A stretch of 64,000 nucleotides of DNA from Kitasatospora sp. CB01950 (GCF_001905465.1 NZ_LISX01000010.1:124001-188000), one strand, 5' to 3'; counted from the first letter of the stretch, positions 41,746 through 49,986 are shown. Numbers and translations are program-made. Notes: generated by a model not told the origin, from the sequence alone.

Positions 41746-44271
41746 TCAGCGGCGGCCGCGGCGCAGCCGGGGGCGGGTCAGGTAGCCCTCGGCGAGCGCG
41801 TTGGCCAGGCCGATCGCGGGCAGTTCGGAGGTCTTCTCGTACAGCACGTACCGGGGCTGCCAGTACGGCCGGTAGCGGGCGTTGGCCCGGTACAGCTCCT
41901 CCAGCCGCCACCAGCGGGACAGGAACCGCAGCACCCCGCGCCACAGCCGCAGCACCGGCCCCGCGCCGAGCCGTTCCTCGAAGACCTCGCGGAACATCGC
42001 GAAGTTCAGCGACACCCGCCGCACCGCCGGCATCCCGTCGCGGGCCTGTTCGAGCAGCCGCGCCACGGTGTACTCGACCAGCCCGGGGTCGGACTCCCGG
42101 TCGCGCCGCATCAGGTCGAGCGACAGCCCGTCCTCGCCCCACGGGACGAAGGACAGCAGGGCGGCGGTCCGGCCGGCCTCGTCGCGGCACTCGGCGATCA
42201 GGCAGTCGCCGTCGGCGGGGTCGCCGAGCCGGCCGAGCGCCATCGAGTAGCCGCGTTCGGTGCGGCCGTGCCGCCAGGCGTCGGCGAGCCGCACCAGGTC
42301 GGCGAACTCCTCGACGGGGATGTCGCGGTGCCGGCGGACCACCACCCGGTACCCGGCCCGCTCGACCCGGGCGCAGGTCTGCCGCAGCCCGGGGTCGTCC
42401 GGGGTGAACCGGGCCGGTTCGACCACCGCCTCGTCGCCGAGGTGCAGCGCCCGCAGCCCGGCCACCCGGGCGTACACGGTGCCGCCCCGCTCGCCGGCGC
42501 CGGTGACCGCGGGAATCCAGGCGTGCGCACGGGCCTGCCGCTGCCACTCCTCGATGGCCTGCGGCCACGTCTCCGGGTCGCCGATCGGGTCGCCGGAGGC
42601 CAGCGCGACGCCGTTGACCACCCGGTAGGCGACGGCGGCCTTGCGGCTCGCCGAGAAGCACAGCGCCTTGTCGCGGCGCAGCGCGAAGTACCCGAGCGAG
42701 TCCCGTCCGCCGTGCCGCTCCAGCAGCCGGCGCAGCTCCGCCTCCTCCTCGGGGCTCTGCCAGTCGGTGCCGAGCGGGGAACGCAGCAGGATCCGCAGGG
42801 TGAGCAGCAGCAGGGCGGTGCCGAGCAGGTTGAGCGCGAGGTCGATCCAGCGCGGCACGTCCACCCCGGTGACCCGGACGACGCCGGAGAGGGTGACCAG
42901 CCGCAGCAGGCCGTAGCGGGCGGCCTCGCCCCAGTCCGGCACGCCGTCGGTGTGCCCGACCCGGACGGCGACCGCGCCGAGGCCGGTGAGCAACGCCCCG
43001 CCGAGCACCAGCACGGCGGCGGCCAGCGGCAGGTTGCCGCGCCCGCCGCGCACCCGGAACACCGGCCGGCTCAGCAGCAGCGCCAGCAGCACGGCGAGGG
43101 TGAGCGCGACGGAGAACCAGTTGAACGGGTGGGCGCGGAACTCCGGGAAGGCCAGCGCGAGGGCGTACAGCCCGGCGTGCACCAGGACGACGGCCACCGC
43201 GGCGATCCAGGCGGCGCGTTTGCGGCGGCGCAGCATCACTGCGAGCAGCCCGGCCAGCAGCGCGGTGGTGAACCCGGGGGTGACCAGCGCGGGCGTGAAG
43301 TACTCGCCGCGGTCGACCCGTTGGACCTGCGCGCGGAACGGGGCGACGACCGCGCCGAGCAGGTCGATCAGGGTGACGATCCGCAGGTACCACTGGGCGA
43401 AGGCGGCGCAGCGCAGCCGCCAGGTCGCGGGCGGCGCGGGCGGCTCGAACGGCGCGGGCGGCTCGGGCTCGACGGCGGGCGGTCGGACCGGCGCGGGCTC
43501 CGCCGCTCTCGCGGGCGCCGCGGGGTCGAGGTCGGCGTCGGGGGTGCCGGCCAGCAGGTCGTAGACGGCGGTCTTGGCGGAGACCAGGCGGCGGTGGATG
43601 CGTTCCTCGCGCCGCTCGGCGCGGGCCAGCCGGCGCGGCCGGGCCCGGTAGCGCCAGCGGGCCCACGGGCTCTGCGGCCGGGCCAGCCGGACCGCACCGA
43701 CCAGGGCGAGCGGCCAGAGCATGATGCCGAGCAGCCCCGTCCAGGTCTTGCCCTTGAGCAGGCTGACCACCACCAGGGCGAGCAGCCCGCAGGCCCCGGC
43801 CAGGGTGGGCCCGTCGGGGTGGCGGGCGAATCCGCCGAGCGGGAGTTCGCCGAGCAGCAGCAGTCCGATGGTGGCGACGGCGAGCATCACGGCGTCCACC
43901 GAGGTGCGGCCCTGGGTGGACCAGTAGACGTCCTTCAGGTGCAGCACCAGCGCGAACTCGTCCAGCACGAGTCCGCAGCCGACGCCGAACCCGAAGCCGA
44001 GCAGGTTCCACCAGGAGCCGCCGTCGCCGCGCAGCGCGAACGCGGCGACGCCGCAGACCAGCAGCAGGGCCTGGCCGAACACCACGTGGTGGATGTGCAG
44101 CCCGCCGGGGGCGACGTTCCCGGGCCACCAGCGGACCTGGGCGCGGATCAGCCGGGTGCTGATCCGGATGAACAGGAACGACAGCACCAGGCCGAGCAGC
44201 AGCAGGAACAGCGGCTCCCGTCCGGTGTCGACGATCCGGTCCCGGTAGGCGTCCAGCACTGACTGCCACAT
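41746..44271 (-). CDS. MprF-like phosphatidylglycerol lysyltransferase-domain protein, extended
   Basis: The 841-residue protein has three parts. An N-terminal multi-pass domain (1-210) includes the loop GNVAPGGLHIHHVVFGQALL and VYWSTQGRTSVDAVMLAVAT. A second membrane block (about 300-490) follows a Pro/Glu/Ala linker. The C-terminal DUF2156/GNAT-like domain (510-841) has FALRRDKALCFSASRKAAVA, GDPIGDPETWPQAIEEW and SLNFAMFREVFEERLGAG. Family members move Lys or Ala from tRNA to lipids. The extra N-terminal membrane domain exceeds the usual MprF/LysX plan. ATG 44271. The lipid substrate is unproven. Confidence 0.82.
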   Translation of the reverse strand: MWQSVLDAYRDRIVDTGREPLFLLLLGLVLSFLFIRISTRLIRAQVRWWPGNVAPGGLHIHHVVFGQALLLVCGVAAFALRGDGGSWWNLLGFGFGVGCGLVLDEFALVLHLKDVYWSTQGRTSVDAVMLAVATIGLLLLGELPLGGFARHPDGPTLAGACGLLALVVVSLLKGKTWTGLLGIMLWPLALVGAVRLARPQSPWARWRYRARPRRLARAERREERIHRRLVSAKTAVYDLLAGTPDADLDPAAPARAAEPAPVRPPAVEPEPPAPFEPPAPPATWRLRCAAFAQWYLRIVTLIDLLGAVVAPFRAQVQRVDRGEYFTPALVTPGFTTALLAGLLAVMLRRRKRAAWIAAVAVVLVHAGLYALALAFPEFRAHPFNWFSVALTLAVLLALLLSRPVFRVRGGRGNLPLAAAVLVLGGALLTGLGAVAVRVGHTDGVPDWGEAARYGLLRLVTLSGVVRVTGVDVPRWIDLALNLLGTALLLLTLRILLRSPLGTDWQSPEEEAELRRLLERHGGRDSLGYFALRRDKALCFSASRKAAVAYRVVNGVALASGDPIGDPETWPQAIEEWQRQARAHAWIPAVTGAGERGGTVYARVAGLRALHLGDEAVVEPARFTPDDPGLRQTCARVERAGYRVVVRRHRDIPVEEFADLVRLADAWRHGRTERGYSMALGRLGDPADGDCLIAECRDEAGRTAALLSFVPWGEDGLSLDLMRRDRESDPGLVEYTVARLLEQARDGMPAVRRVSLNFAMFREVFEERLGAGPVLRLWRGVLRFLSRWWRLEELYRANARYRPYWQPRYVLYEKTSELPAIGLANALAEGYLTRPRLRRGRR

Positions 44272-44365
44272 CGGCGGGTGCGACCTCCGTGTCCTCGGTC
44301 CGATCCGGTCCGTGCCATCTGATGCCAGGTCAACTCCGCGACGCCGGTGCCGCTCCGACCGGGTG

Positions 44366-44390
44366 CGCCGAACAGGTGAGCTGTTCGGCG
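44366..44390. promoter_or_regulatory. 10-bp perfect inverted repeat in divergent promoter region
   Basis: CGCCGAACAG (44366-44375) and CTGTTCGGCG (44381-44390) are separated by GTGAG. It lies between the MprF-like gene and the Tat lipoprotein gene. The 25-bp size suits a dimeric repressor site; an RNA hairpin is an alternative. Confidence 0.55.
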
Positions 44391-44558
44391 TGGCGTCCCC
44401 CGGTCATCCGTACCCCGGGGCGTCCTTCCCGGCGCACGGCGACACCCCGTGCGATGCTGGGGCCGACTCCCCCCGGACGACGCCTCGGTCATTCCACCCG
44501 ACGGACCGTCCCTCCGGCCGGTGCCTTCTCCTTACTCCCTGGTGAACGGATGTGAGAC

Positions 44559-45869
44559 ATGGACGCCCTCTCCCGCAGGACGCTGCTGGCCGCCGGTGCG
44601 GCGACCGCCGCCACCCTCGCGGCGGGCTGCGCGAGCACCTCGGGGAGCGGGGGCGGCGGCGGACAGCCGGCCCAGGCCGACGGCCTCGCCTCGAACGGCA
44701 GCCCCAGCGCCGTCCCCAAGCCCCCGGCCACCCTGATCGGCGACGGCTCCACCTCCGACACCGGCCCCCAGCCCAACCAGCCCACCCCCGAACCGCTGGA
44801 ACCCGGCCAGAAGCCCCCGCAGTTCGTGGTGTTCTCCTGGGACGGCGCGGGCGAGCTCGACGACCGCCTGTTCAGCCGGTTCCGGCAGCTCGCCAAGGAC
44901 CACGACGCCACCATGACGTTCTTCCTCTCCGGCATCTACACCCTGCCCGAGTCGAAGAAGTCCATGTACCACCCGCCGCAGCACTCCGTCGGCGCCTCCG
45001 ACATCGGCTACCTGAGCGACCCCCACATCCGCGCCACCATCGAGCAGATCAGCGCGGCCTGGCTGGACGGCCACGAGATCGGCACCCACTTCAACGGGCA
45101 CTTCTGCGGTGCCAACGGCGGCGGCCGGTGGTCCCCCGAGGACTGGGACAGCGAGATCCAGCAGGCGATGGACTTCGTCATGAACTGGAAGACCAACACC
45201 GGCAACACCGACCTGCCCGCGCTGCCGTTCGACTACCGCAAGGAACTGATCGGCGGCCGCACCCCCTGTCTGGAGGGCCAGCGCGGCCTGCTGCCCACCG
45301 CCGTCAAGCGCGGTTGGAAGTACGACAGTTCGGGCCCCGGCGGGCTGCAGATGTGGCCGCAGAAGTTCGCCGGCGGCGCGCTGTGGGACATGCCGCTGCA
45401 GTCCATCCCGTTCCCCGGGCACACCTTCCAGGTGCTCTCGATGGACTACAACATCATGTACAACCAGTCCGGCGACAACACCAAGGGCGACCCCGCCCGC
45501 CGCTCGTTCTGGCAGACCCAGGCCCGCGACTCGTACCTGGCCGGCTTCGACCGCGCCTACCACGGCAACCGGGCGCCGTTCATCATCGGCAACCACTTCG
45601 AGGGCTGGAACGGCGGCATCTACATGAACGCCGTCGAGGACGTCCTGAAGGCCGTCGCCGGCAAGCCCGAGGTGCGGATGGTGTCGTTCCGGCAGCTGGT
45701 CGAATGGCTGGAGGTGCAGGACCCGGCCGTGCTCAAGAAGCTCCAGGCCCTCACTCCCGGCCAGAGCCCCGAGGGCGGATGGAGCAGCTACCTCGGCGGG
45801 GCCGGCGCCCCGGCCTCCGCGCCGGCCACCACCCGGCCCTCCGTCCCGCCGGTGGCCGGCGGCAAGTGA
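44559..45869 (+). CDS. Tat-exported lipoprotein with polysaccharide-deacetylase-like fold
   Basis: The 436-residue protein starts with a twin-arginine signal (LSRRTLLAAGAATAATLAAG) ending in a lipobox Cys (residue about 25). After a Gly/Pro-rich linker comes a NodB-like domain: VVFSWDGAGELDDRLFSRFR, FFLSGIYTLP, the His pair in GHEIGTHFNGHF and later IGNHFEGWNGGIYM. In canonical NodB motif 1 (TFDD) the second Asp binds metal; here it is Gly (SWDG). Activity is therefore uncertain. ATG 44559. It may act on cell-wall sugars or have become a binding protein. Confidence 0.75.
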   Translation: MDALSRRTLLAAGAATAATLAAGCASTSGSGGGGGQPAQADGLASNGSPSAVPKPPATLIGDGSTSDTGPQPNQPTPEPLEPGQKPPQFVVFSWDGAGELDDRLFSRFRQLAKDHDATMTFFLSGIYTLPESKKSMYHPPQHSVGASDIGYLSDPHIRATIEQISAAWLDGHEIGTHFNGHFCGANGGGRWSPEDWDSEIQQAMDFVMNWKTNTGNTDLPALPFDYRKELIGGRTPCLEGQRGLLPTAVKRGWKYDSSGPGGLQMWPQKFAGGALWDMPLQSIPFPGHTFQVLSMDYNIMYNQSGDNTKGDPARRSFWQTQARDSYLAGFDRAYHGNRAPFIIGNHFEGWNGGIYMNAVEDVLKAVAGKPEVRMVSFRQLVEWLEVQDPAVLKKLQALTPGQSPEGGWSSYLGGAGAPASAPATTRPSVPPVAGGK

Positions 45870-45957
45870 CCCCCGCTCAGCCCTCCGCCCGGCCGGATCC
45901 GTTCTCCGGCCGGGCGGTTCGGTTCTCCGGCCGGGGCTCGGAACTCTGCGGGGCCGG

Positions 45958-47391
45958 TCAGCTCTTCGCCCGGCCGGCGAGCGCCGCACCGAGCAGCGCC
46001 ACCACCGGCATGGTCAGGAACACCGCCGCGAACGCCCCCGCCGGCAGCGCCGCGTCCCGGGCCACCGCGCCGACCGCGCCGCCGCCGAGCGCCGCGAACA
46101 GCACGCCCGCGAGACCGGTCAGCAGCACGTTGCCCAGCGCGTCGCTGAGCTGCAGCGCCGCCGAGTTCTCGCCGGTCTCCTCCGGCGCCGACAGCTTCAT
46201 CATCAGCACGCTGATGCTGGCGATCGCCAGACCCATGCCGGCGCCGCCGACCGCCCAGGCCGCCGCCGTCACCCACACCGGCACCGACGAGACCAGCACC
46301 AGCGCCGCCGCGCCGATCGCCACCGCCGTCAGCACGAACCCGTACCGGATCATCGCTTCCCGGTAGCGCTCCGCGCCGGGCCGGCCCTGCAGCCAGGACC
46401 CCAGCGCCCAGGACAGTCCGCCCGGCGCCAGCGTCAGGCCCGCCATCGTCACCGACAGGCCGCGCTGGGTCTGCATCATCAGCGGGATGAACAGCTCGGA
46501 CGCGAAGAACGCGCCCGCCGCCAGCCCGCGCAGCAGGATCACCGTCGGCAGGCCGCGGGCCGCCCGCAGCGTCCCCTTCGGCAGCAACCGCAGCACGGCC
46601 GGGCCGATCAGCGCCGCACCGGCGCCCGCCCACAGCAGCGACCACACGTCCAGCCGCTGACCGGCGTACTGCAGCAGCGCCGCGCCGAGCGCGACCATCG
46701 CCGCGTCCCGGGTCCGCCGCCAGTCGTACGGCTGCGCCTTCAGCGGCGGCTGGCGGCGCTCCGAGCGGCGCAGCGCCGGGCCCATCACCGCGAGCGGCAG
46801 CAGCACCAGCACCGGCACCGCGAGGAACACCCAGCGCCAGCCCAGGTGCTGGGTGACCGCGCCGGAGATCACCGGGCCGAGGATCGACGGCAGCACCCAG
46901 GCCGCCGAGAACGCGGCGAACACCGCCGGACGCAGCCGCTCCGGGAACGCCCGGCCGACCACCACGTACAGCGCCACGATCACCAGGCCGCCGCCCAGGC
47001 CCTGCACCGCCCGGCCCCCGACGAACATCCACATGTTCACCGCGGTGCCGGCCGTCACCAGGCCCGCCGCGAACACCGCGATGCCGGCGAACAGCGGCGC
47101 GAGCGGCCCGCGCCGGTCGCACCACTGCCCGGACACCACCATCGCCAGCAGCGTGGTGGTGAAGTAGGCGGAGAACGCGAACGCGTACAGGCCGATGCCG
47201 TCGAGCTGCTGGGCGGCGGTCGGCATCGCGGTGTTCACCGCGGTCGCCTCGAAGGCCAGCAGCAGCACCACCGAGACGATGCCCAGCGTCAGCGCCCGCC
47301 AGGGCCCGCTGAGCACTCCTCCCGTGCCGTCGTCGCCGTCGGATATCTGCTGCGGTATTGCCGTTTCGGCCGGGGAGGTGGTGGTCACCAC
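45958..47391 (-). CDS. MFS drug/efflux transporter, 14-helix type
   Basis: The about 477-residue membrane protein matches DHA2-like major facilitators: LTLGIVSVVLLLAFEATAVN, TAMPTAAQQLDGIGLYAFAF, QWCDRRGPLAPLFAGI, VGGRAVQGLGGGLVIVALYV, and LGPVISGAVTQHLGWRWVFL. The start is chosen at GTG 47391, three bases before another GTG (47388), because the transmembrane part begins shortly after; no good ribosome site is visible. Substrates are probably hydrophobic drugs; specificity cannot be told. It is the next gene after the Gdx terminator. Confidence 0.87.
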   Translation of the reverse strand: MVTTTSPAETAIPQQISDGDDGTGGVLSGPWRALTLGIVSVVLLLAFEATAVNTAMPTAAQQLDGIGLYAFAFSAYFTTTLLAMVVSGQWCDRRGPLAPLFAGIAVFAAGLVTAGTAVNMWMFVGGRAVQGLGGGLVIVALYVVVGRAFPERLRPAVFAAFSAAWVLPSILGPVISGAVTQHLGWRWVFLAVPVLVLLPLAVMGPALRRSERRQPPLKAQPYDWRRTRDAAMVALGAALLQYAGQRLDVWSLLWAGAGAALIGPAVLRLLPKGTLRAARGLPTVILLRGLAAGAFFASELFIPLMMQTQRGLSVTMAGLTLAPGGLSWALGSWLQGRPGAERYREAMIRYGFVLTAVAIGAAALVLVSSVPVWVTAAAWAVGGAGMGLAIASISVLMMKLSAPEETGENSAALQLSDALGNVLLTGLAGVLFAALGGGAVGAVARDAALPAGAFAAVFLTMPVVALLGAALAGRAKS

Positions 47392-47461
47392 GACATGGTA
47401 AGTGCCGTCTTCCCGTTTTGATCCTGACCTGGGGGTGTAACCCGCCTCCTCCGCAGGTCCT

Positions 47462-47487
47462 AGGGCCTGTCCGGCCGGACAGGCCCT
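47462..47487 (-). terminator. 26-bp perfect palindrome after gdx
   Basis: The segment 47462-47487 is a perfect 13+13 palindrome (AGGGCCTGTCCGG with its complement, no loop). It is 15 bp past the guanidinium-exporter stop and should end its transcript. The first 13 bases recur near 35041-35053. Confidence 0.7.
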
Positions 47488-47502
47488 GGGACCGGGCACG
47501 AC

Positions 47503-47817
47503 TCAGTGCAGCGCCTTCAGGCCCACCACGCCGGCCACGATCAGCACCAGGCAGGTGATCCGGGCCGCACTCACCGAGTCCCCCATCGCCGCCATCCCGT
47601 ACAGCGCCGTCCCCACCGCGCCGATGCCCACCCACACCGCGTAGCCCGTCCCCAACGGAATCGACCGCATCGCGTACGCCAGCCCGCCCATCGACAGCGC
47701 CAACGCCACCACGAACACCAGACTCGGCACCAGCCGCGAGAACCCCTTGCTGGCCTCCAGGGCCACCGCCCAGACGGTCTCCAGCACACCGGCAACGATC
47801 AGCACAACCCACGCCAT
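47503..47817 (-). CDS. gdx: SMR-family guanidinium exporter (Gdx/SugE type)
   Basis: The 104-residue protein has four membrane helices and the small-multidrug-resistance signature. Its Gdx-type features are MAWVVLIVAGVLETVWAVAL (Glu13, the conserved ion-coupling residue), then KGFSRLVPSL, and SIPLGTGYAVWVGIGAVGTA. Gdx proteins swap guanidinium for protons. The riboswitch directly upstream senses guanidine, so both gene and regulator agree on function. ATG 47817 is preceded by GAGGAG. It is the best-explained metabolite switch in the window. Confidence 0.94.
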   Translation of the reverse strand: MAWVVLIVAGVLETVWAVALEASKGFSRLVPSLVFVVALALSMGGLAYAMRSIPLGTGYAVWVGIGAVGTALYGMAAMGDSVSAARITCLVLIVAGVVGLKALH

Positions 47818-47853
47818 GACGACGGACTCCTCGCAGTAGTCGAACCACCTACC

Positions 47854-47893
47854 GCGCCGTCTTGTCATACCGGGTACGACGCACCTCGTCCGG
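47854..47893 (-). promoter_or_regulatory. Guanidine-III (ykkC-III) riboswitch before gdx
   Basis: On the minus strand the 40-nt segment reads CCGGACGAGGTGCGTCGTAC then CCGGTATGACAAGACGGCGC. This fits the ykkC-III consensus: CCGG, ACGAGG, CGTACCCGG, then GACAAGACGGCGC, forming the known pseudoknot. It lies 37 bp upstream of the gdx ATG. The GACAAGACGGCGC end can pair with the GCGTCGT region; guanidine binding probably frees the ribosome site (GAGGAG). Confidence 0.93.
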
Positions 47894-47975
47894 GACGGGC
47901 CACCAACGCCCGACTCGCTCCCGACCGTAGCACAGCCCCGACACGCGGAATTCATACGCGAATTACCGCTTTCCA

Positions 47976-48006
47976 TTGACGCCGCCCCGACCCGGCCCGC
48001 TATAGT
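47976..48006 (+). promoter_or_regulatory. Promoter of the micro-ORF/tRNA-Cys transcript
   Basis: TTGACG (47976-47981) and TATAGT (48001-48006) form a sigma-70-type pair with a 19-bp spacer. A perfect 10-bp palindrome GTGAATTCAC (48005-48014) overlaps the -10 end and likely start point near 48013, a typical repressor position. The transcript would run about 195 nt before the tRNA. Confidence 0.7.
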
Positions 48007-48055
48007 GAATTCACCGGAACGAACCGGAGCAGCACCCCGACGACAGGAGAAGGCC

Positions 48056-48130
48056 ATGAACAGGAAGCCGGAGGCCCTCGCAGCGCCCCGCACCTGTGCC
48101 CCCTGTCCGGGTTCCTCCTGTTGCGCCTGA
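48056..48130 (+). CDS. Cysteine-rich 24-codon leader ORF upstream of tRNA-Cys
   Basis: The micro-ORF, too short for routine detection, reads M-N-R-K-P-E-A-L-A-A-P-R-T-C-A-P-C-P-G-S and then S-C-C-A, stop. Four of its last eleven codons are Cys (residues 14, 17, 22, 23). ACAGGAGAAGG precedes its ATG at ideal spacing. The ribosome-site segment ACAGGAG (48043-48049) is perfectly complementary to CTCCTGT (48115-48121), which overlaps the last Cys codons. It begins 43 bases after the predicted start point and ends 76 bases before the tRNA-Cys gene. A Cys-tRNA-sensing attenuator is inferred; a short RiPP-like peptide is an alternative, though no modifying enzymes are nearby. Confidence 0.6.
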   Translation: MNRKPEALAAPRTCAPCPGSSCCA

Positions 48131-48206
48131 CTCGCAACCCTCTTCGCCGCCAGGCTGGTTGATGCCTGCGCGCGCCCATTTGCAGCACCCCTCCGCACCC
48201 CTTCGC

Positions 48207-48278
48207 GACCGTGTGCCCGAGTGGTTCAGGGAACCGTCTGCAAAACGGTTTACACGGGTTCGATTCCCGTCACGGTCT
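48207..48278 (+). tRNA. tRNA-Cys (anticodon GCA)
   Basis: All arms fold: acceptor GACCGTG with CACGGTC, D arm CCC/GGG, anticodon stem ACCGT/ACGGT with loop CTGCAAA (anticodon GCA at 48240-48242), T arm ACGGG-TTCGATT-CCCGT. The discriminator base is T, the identity element expected for tRNA-Cys. The CCA end is not encoded. Confidence 0.97.
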
Positions 48279-48283
48279 CTTCC

Positions 48284-48341
48284 GGAATTCACCGGGCGCA
48301 ATTCATGCACCGCCGCGCCCGGTGAATTCCGCTGCCTTTTT
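48284..48341 (+). terminator. Intrinsic terminator after tRNA-Cys
   Basis: A perfect 16-bp stem (48284-48299 with 48315-48330) is followed by GCTGCC and a TTTTT run (48337-48341). It begins five bases after the tRNA. Confidence 0.93.
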
Positions 48342-48364
48342 CTATTTCTCCCCCCGCAACACAA

Positions 48365-48406
48365 CGGGCGCCGGTGACGATCCCTGAGGACCATCGCCGG
48401 CGCCCG
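48365..48406 (-). terminator. Terminator after PPE-like 2
   Basis: CGGGCGCCGG (48365-48374) pairs perfectly with CCGGCGCCCG (48397-48406); a few further pairs extend it inward. It is 25 bp past the minus-strand stop and ends the second T7SS transcript. Confidence 0.75.
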
Positions 48407-48431
48407 CCGTTCTCTTGCCTACTGCTGCCTG

Positions 48432-49985
48432 CTACTCGATGACCGGCGGGTTCGCCGTACCACCGCGCCAGGTCTCCTCGTCCTCGGTCAGGTAGTCGGG
48501 ACGGTGACCCTCGGCCTTCTTCTTCCGGTTGGCGCTCCCGGAACCCGGCGCACCGTGCATGCCGGCCGCACCGCCCTGACCGGCAGCCCGGCCCTTGCCG
48601 ATGCCCGAACCGCCCTCGGTGAACGCCCGGCCACCGGCACCGCCGCCCTTGGCGCCGCCGATCGTGCCACCGGCCTTGCGCACCAGGCCGCTGCCACCCT
48701 TGGCACCGCCGCCCTTCGCACCACCGGCGCCACCCGTGCCGCCACCGTGCATGCCGCCGCCCATGCCACCGGCACCCGCAGCGCCGCGGCCACCCGCAGC
48801 ACCCGCACCGCCGGCACCGGCCCCGGCACCGCCCGCACCGCCGGCCTTGCCCGCGCCACCGGCCCCGGCACCGCCGGCGCCGCCGACCTTGCCCGCGCCG
48901 CCGCCGCCACTGGTCCCGAGACCGCCGGTACGACCGCCGCCGGACCCGAGCCCACCGCCACGACCGCCACCGGACCCGCCACCGGGCAGGGACCCGCCGC
49001 CGAGACCGCCACCGGGCATGTAGACACCGCCGCCGCCGCCGATACCGCCACCGCCGGACCCGCCGCCCCCGGTCCCCGGCAGAGTCCCGGTCCCGCCGGG
49101 CAGACCGCCCCCGGGCCCGGTCGGAATCCCCGGCCCCGTCTCAGGCGGCGTCCACCCGTCCAGCCCGGTGGACGGCGGCTTCCACGGCTGTCCCGGGTTC
49201 AACGGCGGCACCGTGTGCGTCGGCTGCGTCGGATCCACCTGCCCCGGCGACCAGGGCACCTGCTGCCCCGGGTTCTTCGGCGGCACGTACCCGGGCGGAG
49301 GCAGGTCCTTGGGGTGCCCCTCCGGGTACTGCGGCATCGGCGAACTGGGCGGGGTGTGGCCGGCCGGGGGGCTGACCTGCGGCGGCGGCGGGTAGGCCTC
49401 GAGGCCGCCGTCATAGTTCTTCTTCGGCGGGCTCTCGAGGTAGCTCGCCGCCTCGGTGTACTGGGGGCCGAGGTGCTCCATGACACCGATCGCGTACTGG
49501 TGGGCGACCTCGGTCGCCGACAGGTCATGGGCGTTCTTGTTCACCGCGTCGATGCGGTTCATCCCCGAGGCAACATCGCGCTTGAAGCCCTCGTCGGAGG
49601 AGGCGAAGCCGTCGCTGAGGGTCTTGCCGACCCGGTCCATGAAGCTGGGGACCTTGATCTGGGCCATCGTCGACTTGGTCTGCTGCAACGCGGTTGCCGC
49701 ATAGTCCATGGCGACCGAGGTGTTCTGCGCATGTGCGGCGGTGTTGCTCAGGCTCTGCTGGATCTGACCGCCCTTCTGCGCGAAGCCCTGGGCCGCAGCA
49801 CCCTCCCAGTGGGTGGTGGCGTGCTGCACCGCCTGCTGCAGGTCCGCGGCGACCTGGGTCAGCTCCTCGTGGACGCTCTTCCAGTGATCACCGACGTCGC
49901 GGATCTGCTGCGGGCTGGAGTGCCCGACCATGTTCTTGAGCGGGATGAGGGAATAGTTGTCGAACGAAGTCTTGTGTGATGCCAT
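48432..49985 (-). CDS. WXG/PPE-like Gly-rich T7SS substrate (cluster 2)
   Basis: The 517-residue protein parallels the cluster 1 protein. It has an N-terminal helical domain with the turn Trp60-Glu-Gly62 (THWEGAAAQGFAQKGGQI), a second helical segment to about residue 185, and a Pro-rich linker (QVPWSPGQVDPTQPTHTVPP). A Gly/Ala-rich stretch of roughly 200 residues follows, then GGRAFTEGGSGIGKGR and the end HRPDYLTEDEETWRGG with YxxxD. ATG 49985 lies one base after the partner's stop, so translation is coupled. It is probably a secreted or surface component exported with its partner. Confidence 0.8.
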   Translation of the reverse strand: MASHKTSFDNYSLIPLKNMVGHSSPQQIRDVGDHWKSVHEELTQVAADLQQAVQHATTHWEGAAAQGFAQKGGQIQQSLSNTAAHAQNTSVAMDYAATALQQTKSTMAQIKVPSFMDRVGKTLSDGFASSDEGFKRDVASGMNRIDAVNKNAHDLSATEVAHQYAIGVMEHLGPQYTEAASYLESPPKKNYDGGLEAYPPPPQVSPPAGHTPPSSPMPQYPEGHPKDLPPPGYVPPKNPGQQVPWSPGQVDPTQPTHTVPPLNPGQPWKPPSTGLDGWTPPETGPGIPTGPGGGLPGGTGTLPGTGGGGSGGGGIGGGGGVYMPGGGLGGGSLPGGGSGGGRGGGLGSGGGRTGGLGTSGGGGAGKVGGAGGAGAGGAGKAGGAGGAGAGAGGAGAAGGRGAAGAGGMGGGMHGGGTGGAGGAKGGGAKGGSGLVRKAGGTIGGAKGGGAGGRAFTEGGSGIGKGRAAGQGGAAGMHGAPGSGSANRKKKAEGHRPDYLTEDEETWRGGTANPPVIE

Positions 49986-49986
49986 G

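Noticed and set aside
48056..48130. Thiopeptide-like RiPP precursor (Cys-rich core)
   Set aside because: No modification or transport genes adjacent, and the position before tRNA-Cys favours a leader role; kept only as an alternative.
48207..48278. Integration site for a mobile element at tRNA-Cys
   Set aside because: No partial tRNA duplicate or integrase is found downstream.
48007..48329. GAATTCACCGG at the start of the tRNA-Cys leader equals the left arm of the terminator, suggesting an antiterminator
   Set aside because: The predicted start point near 48013 would exclude half of the element from the RNA.
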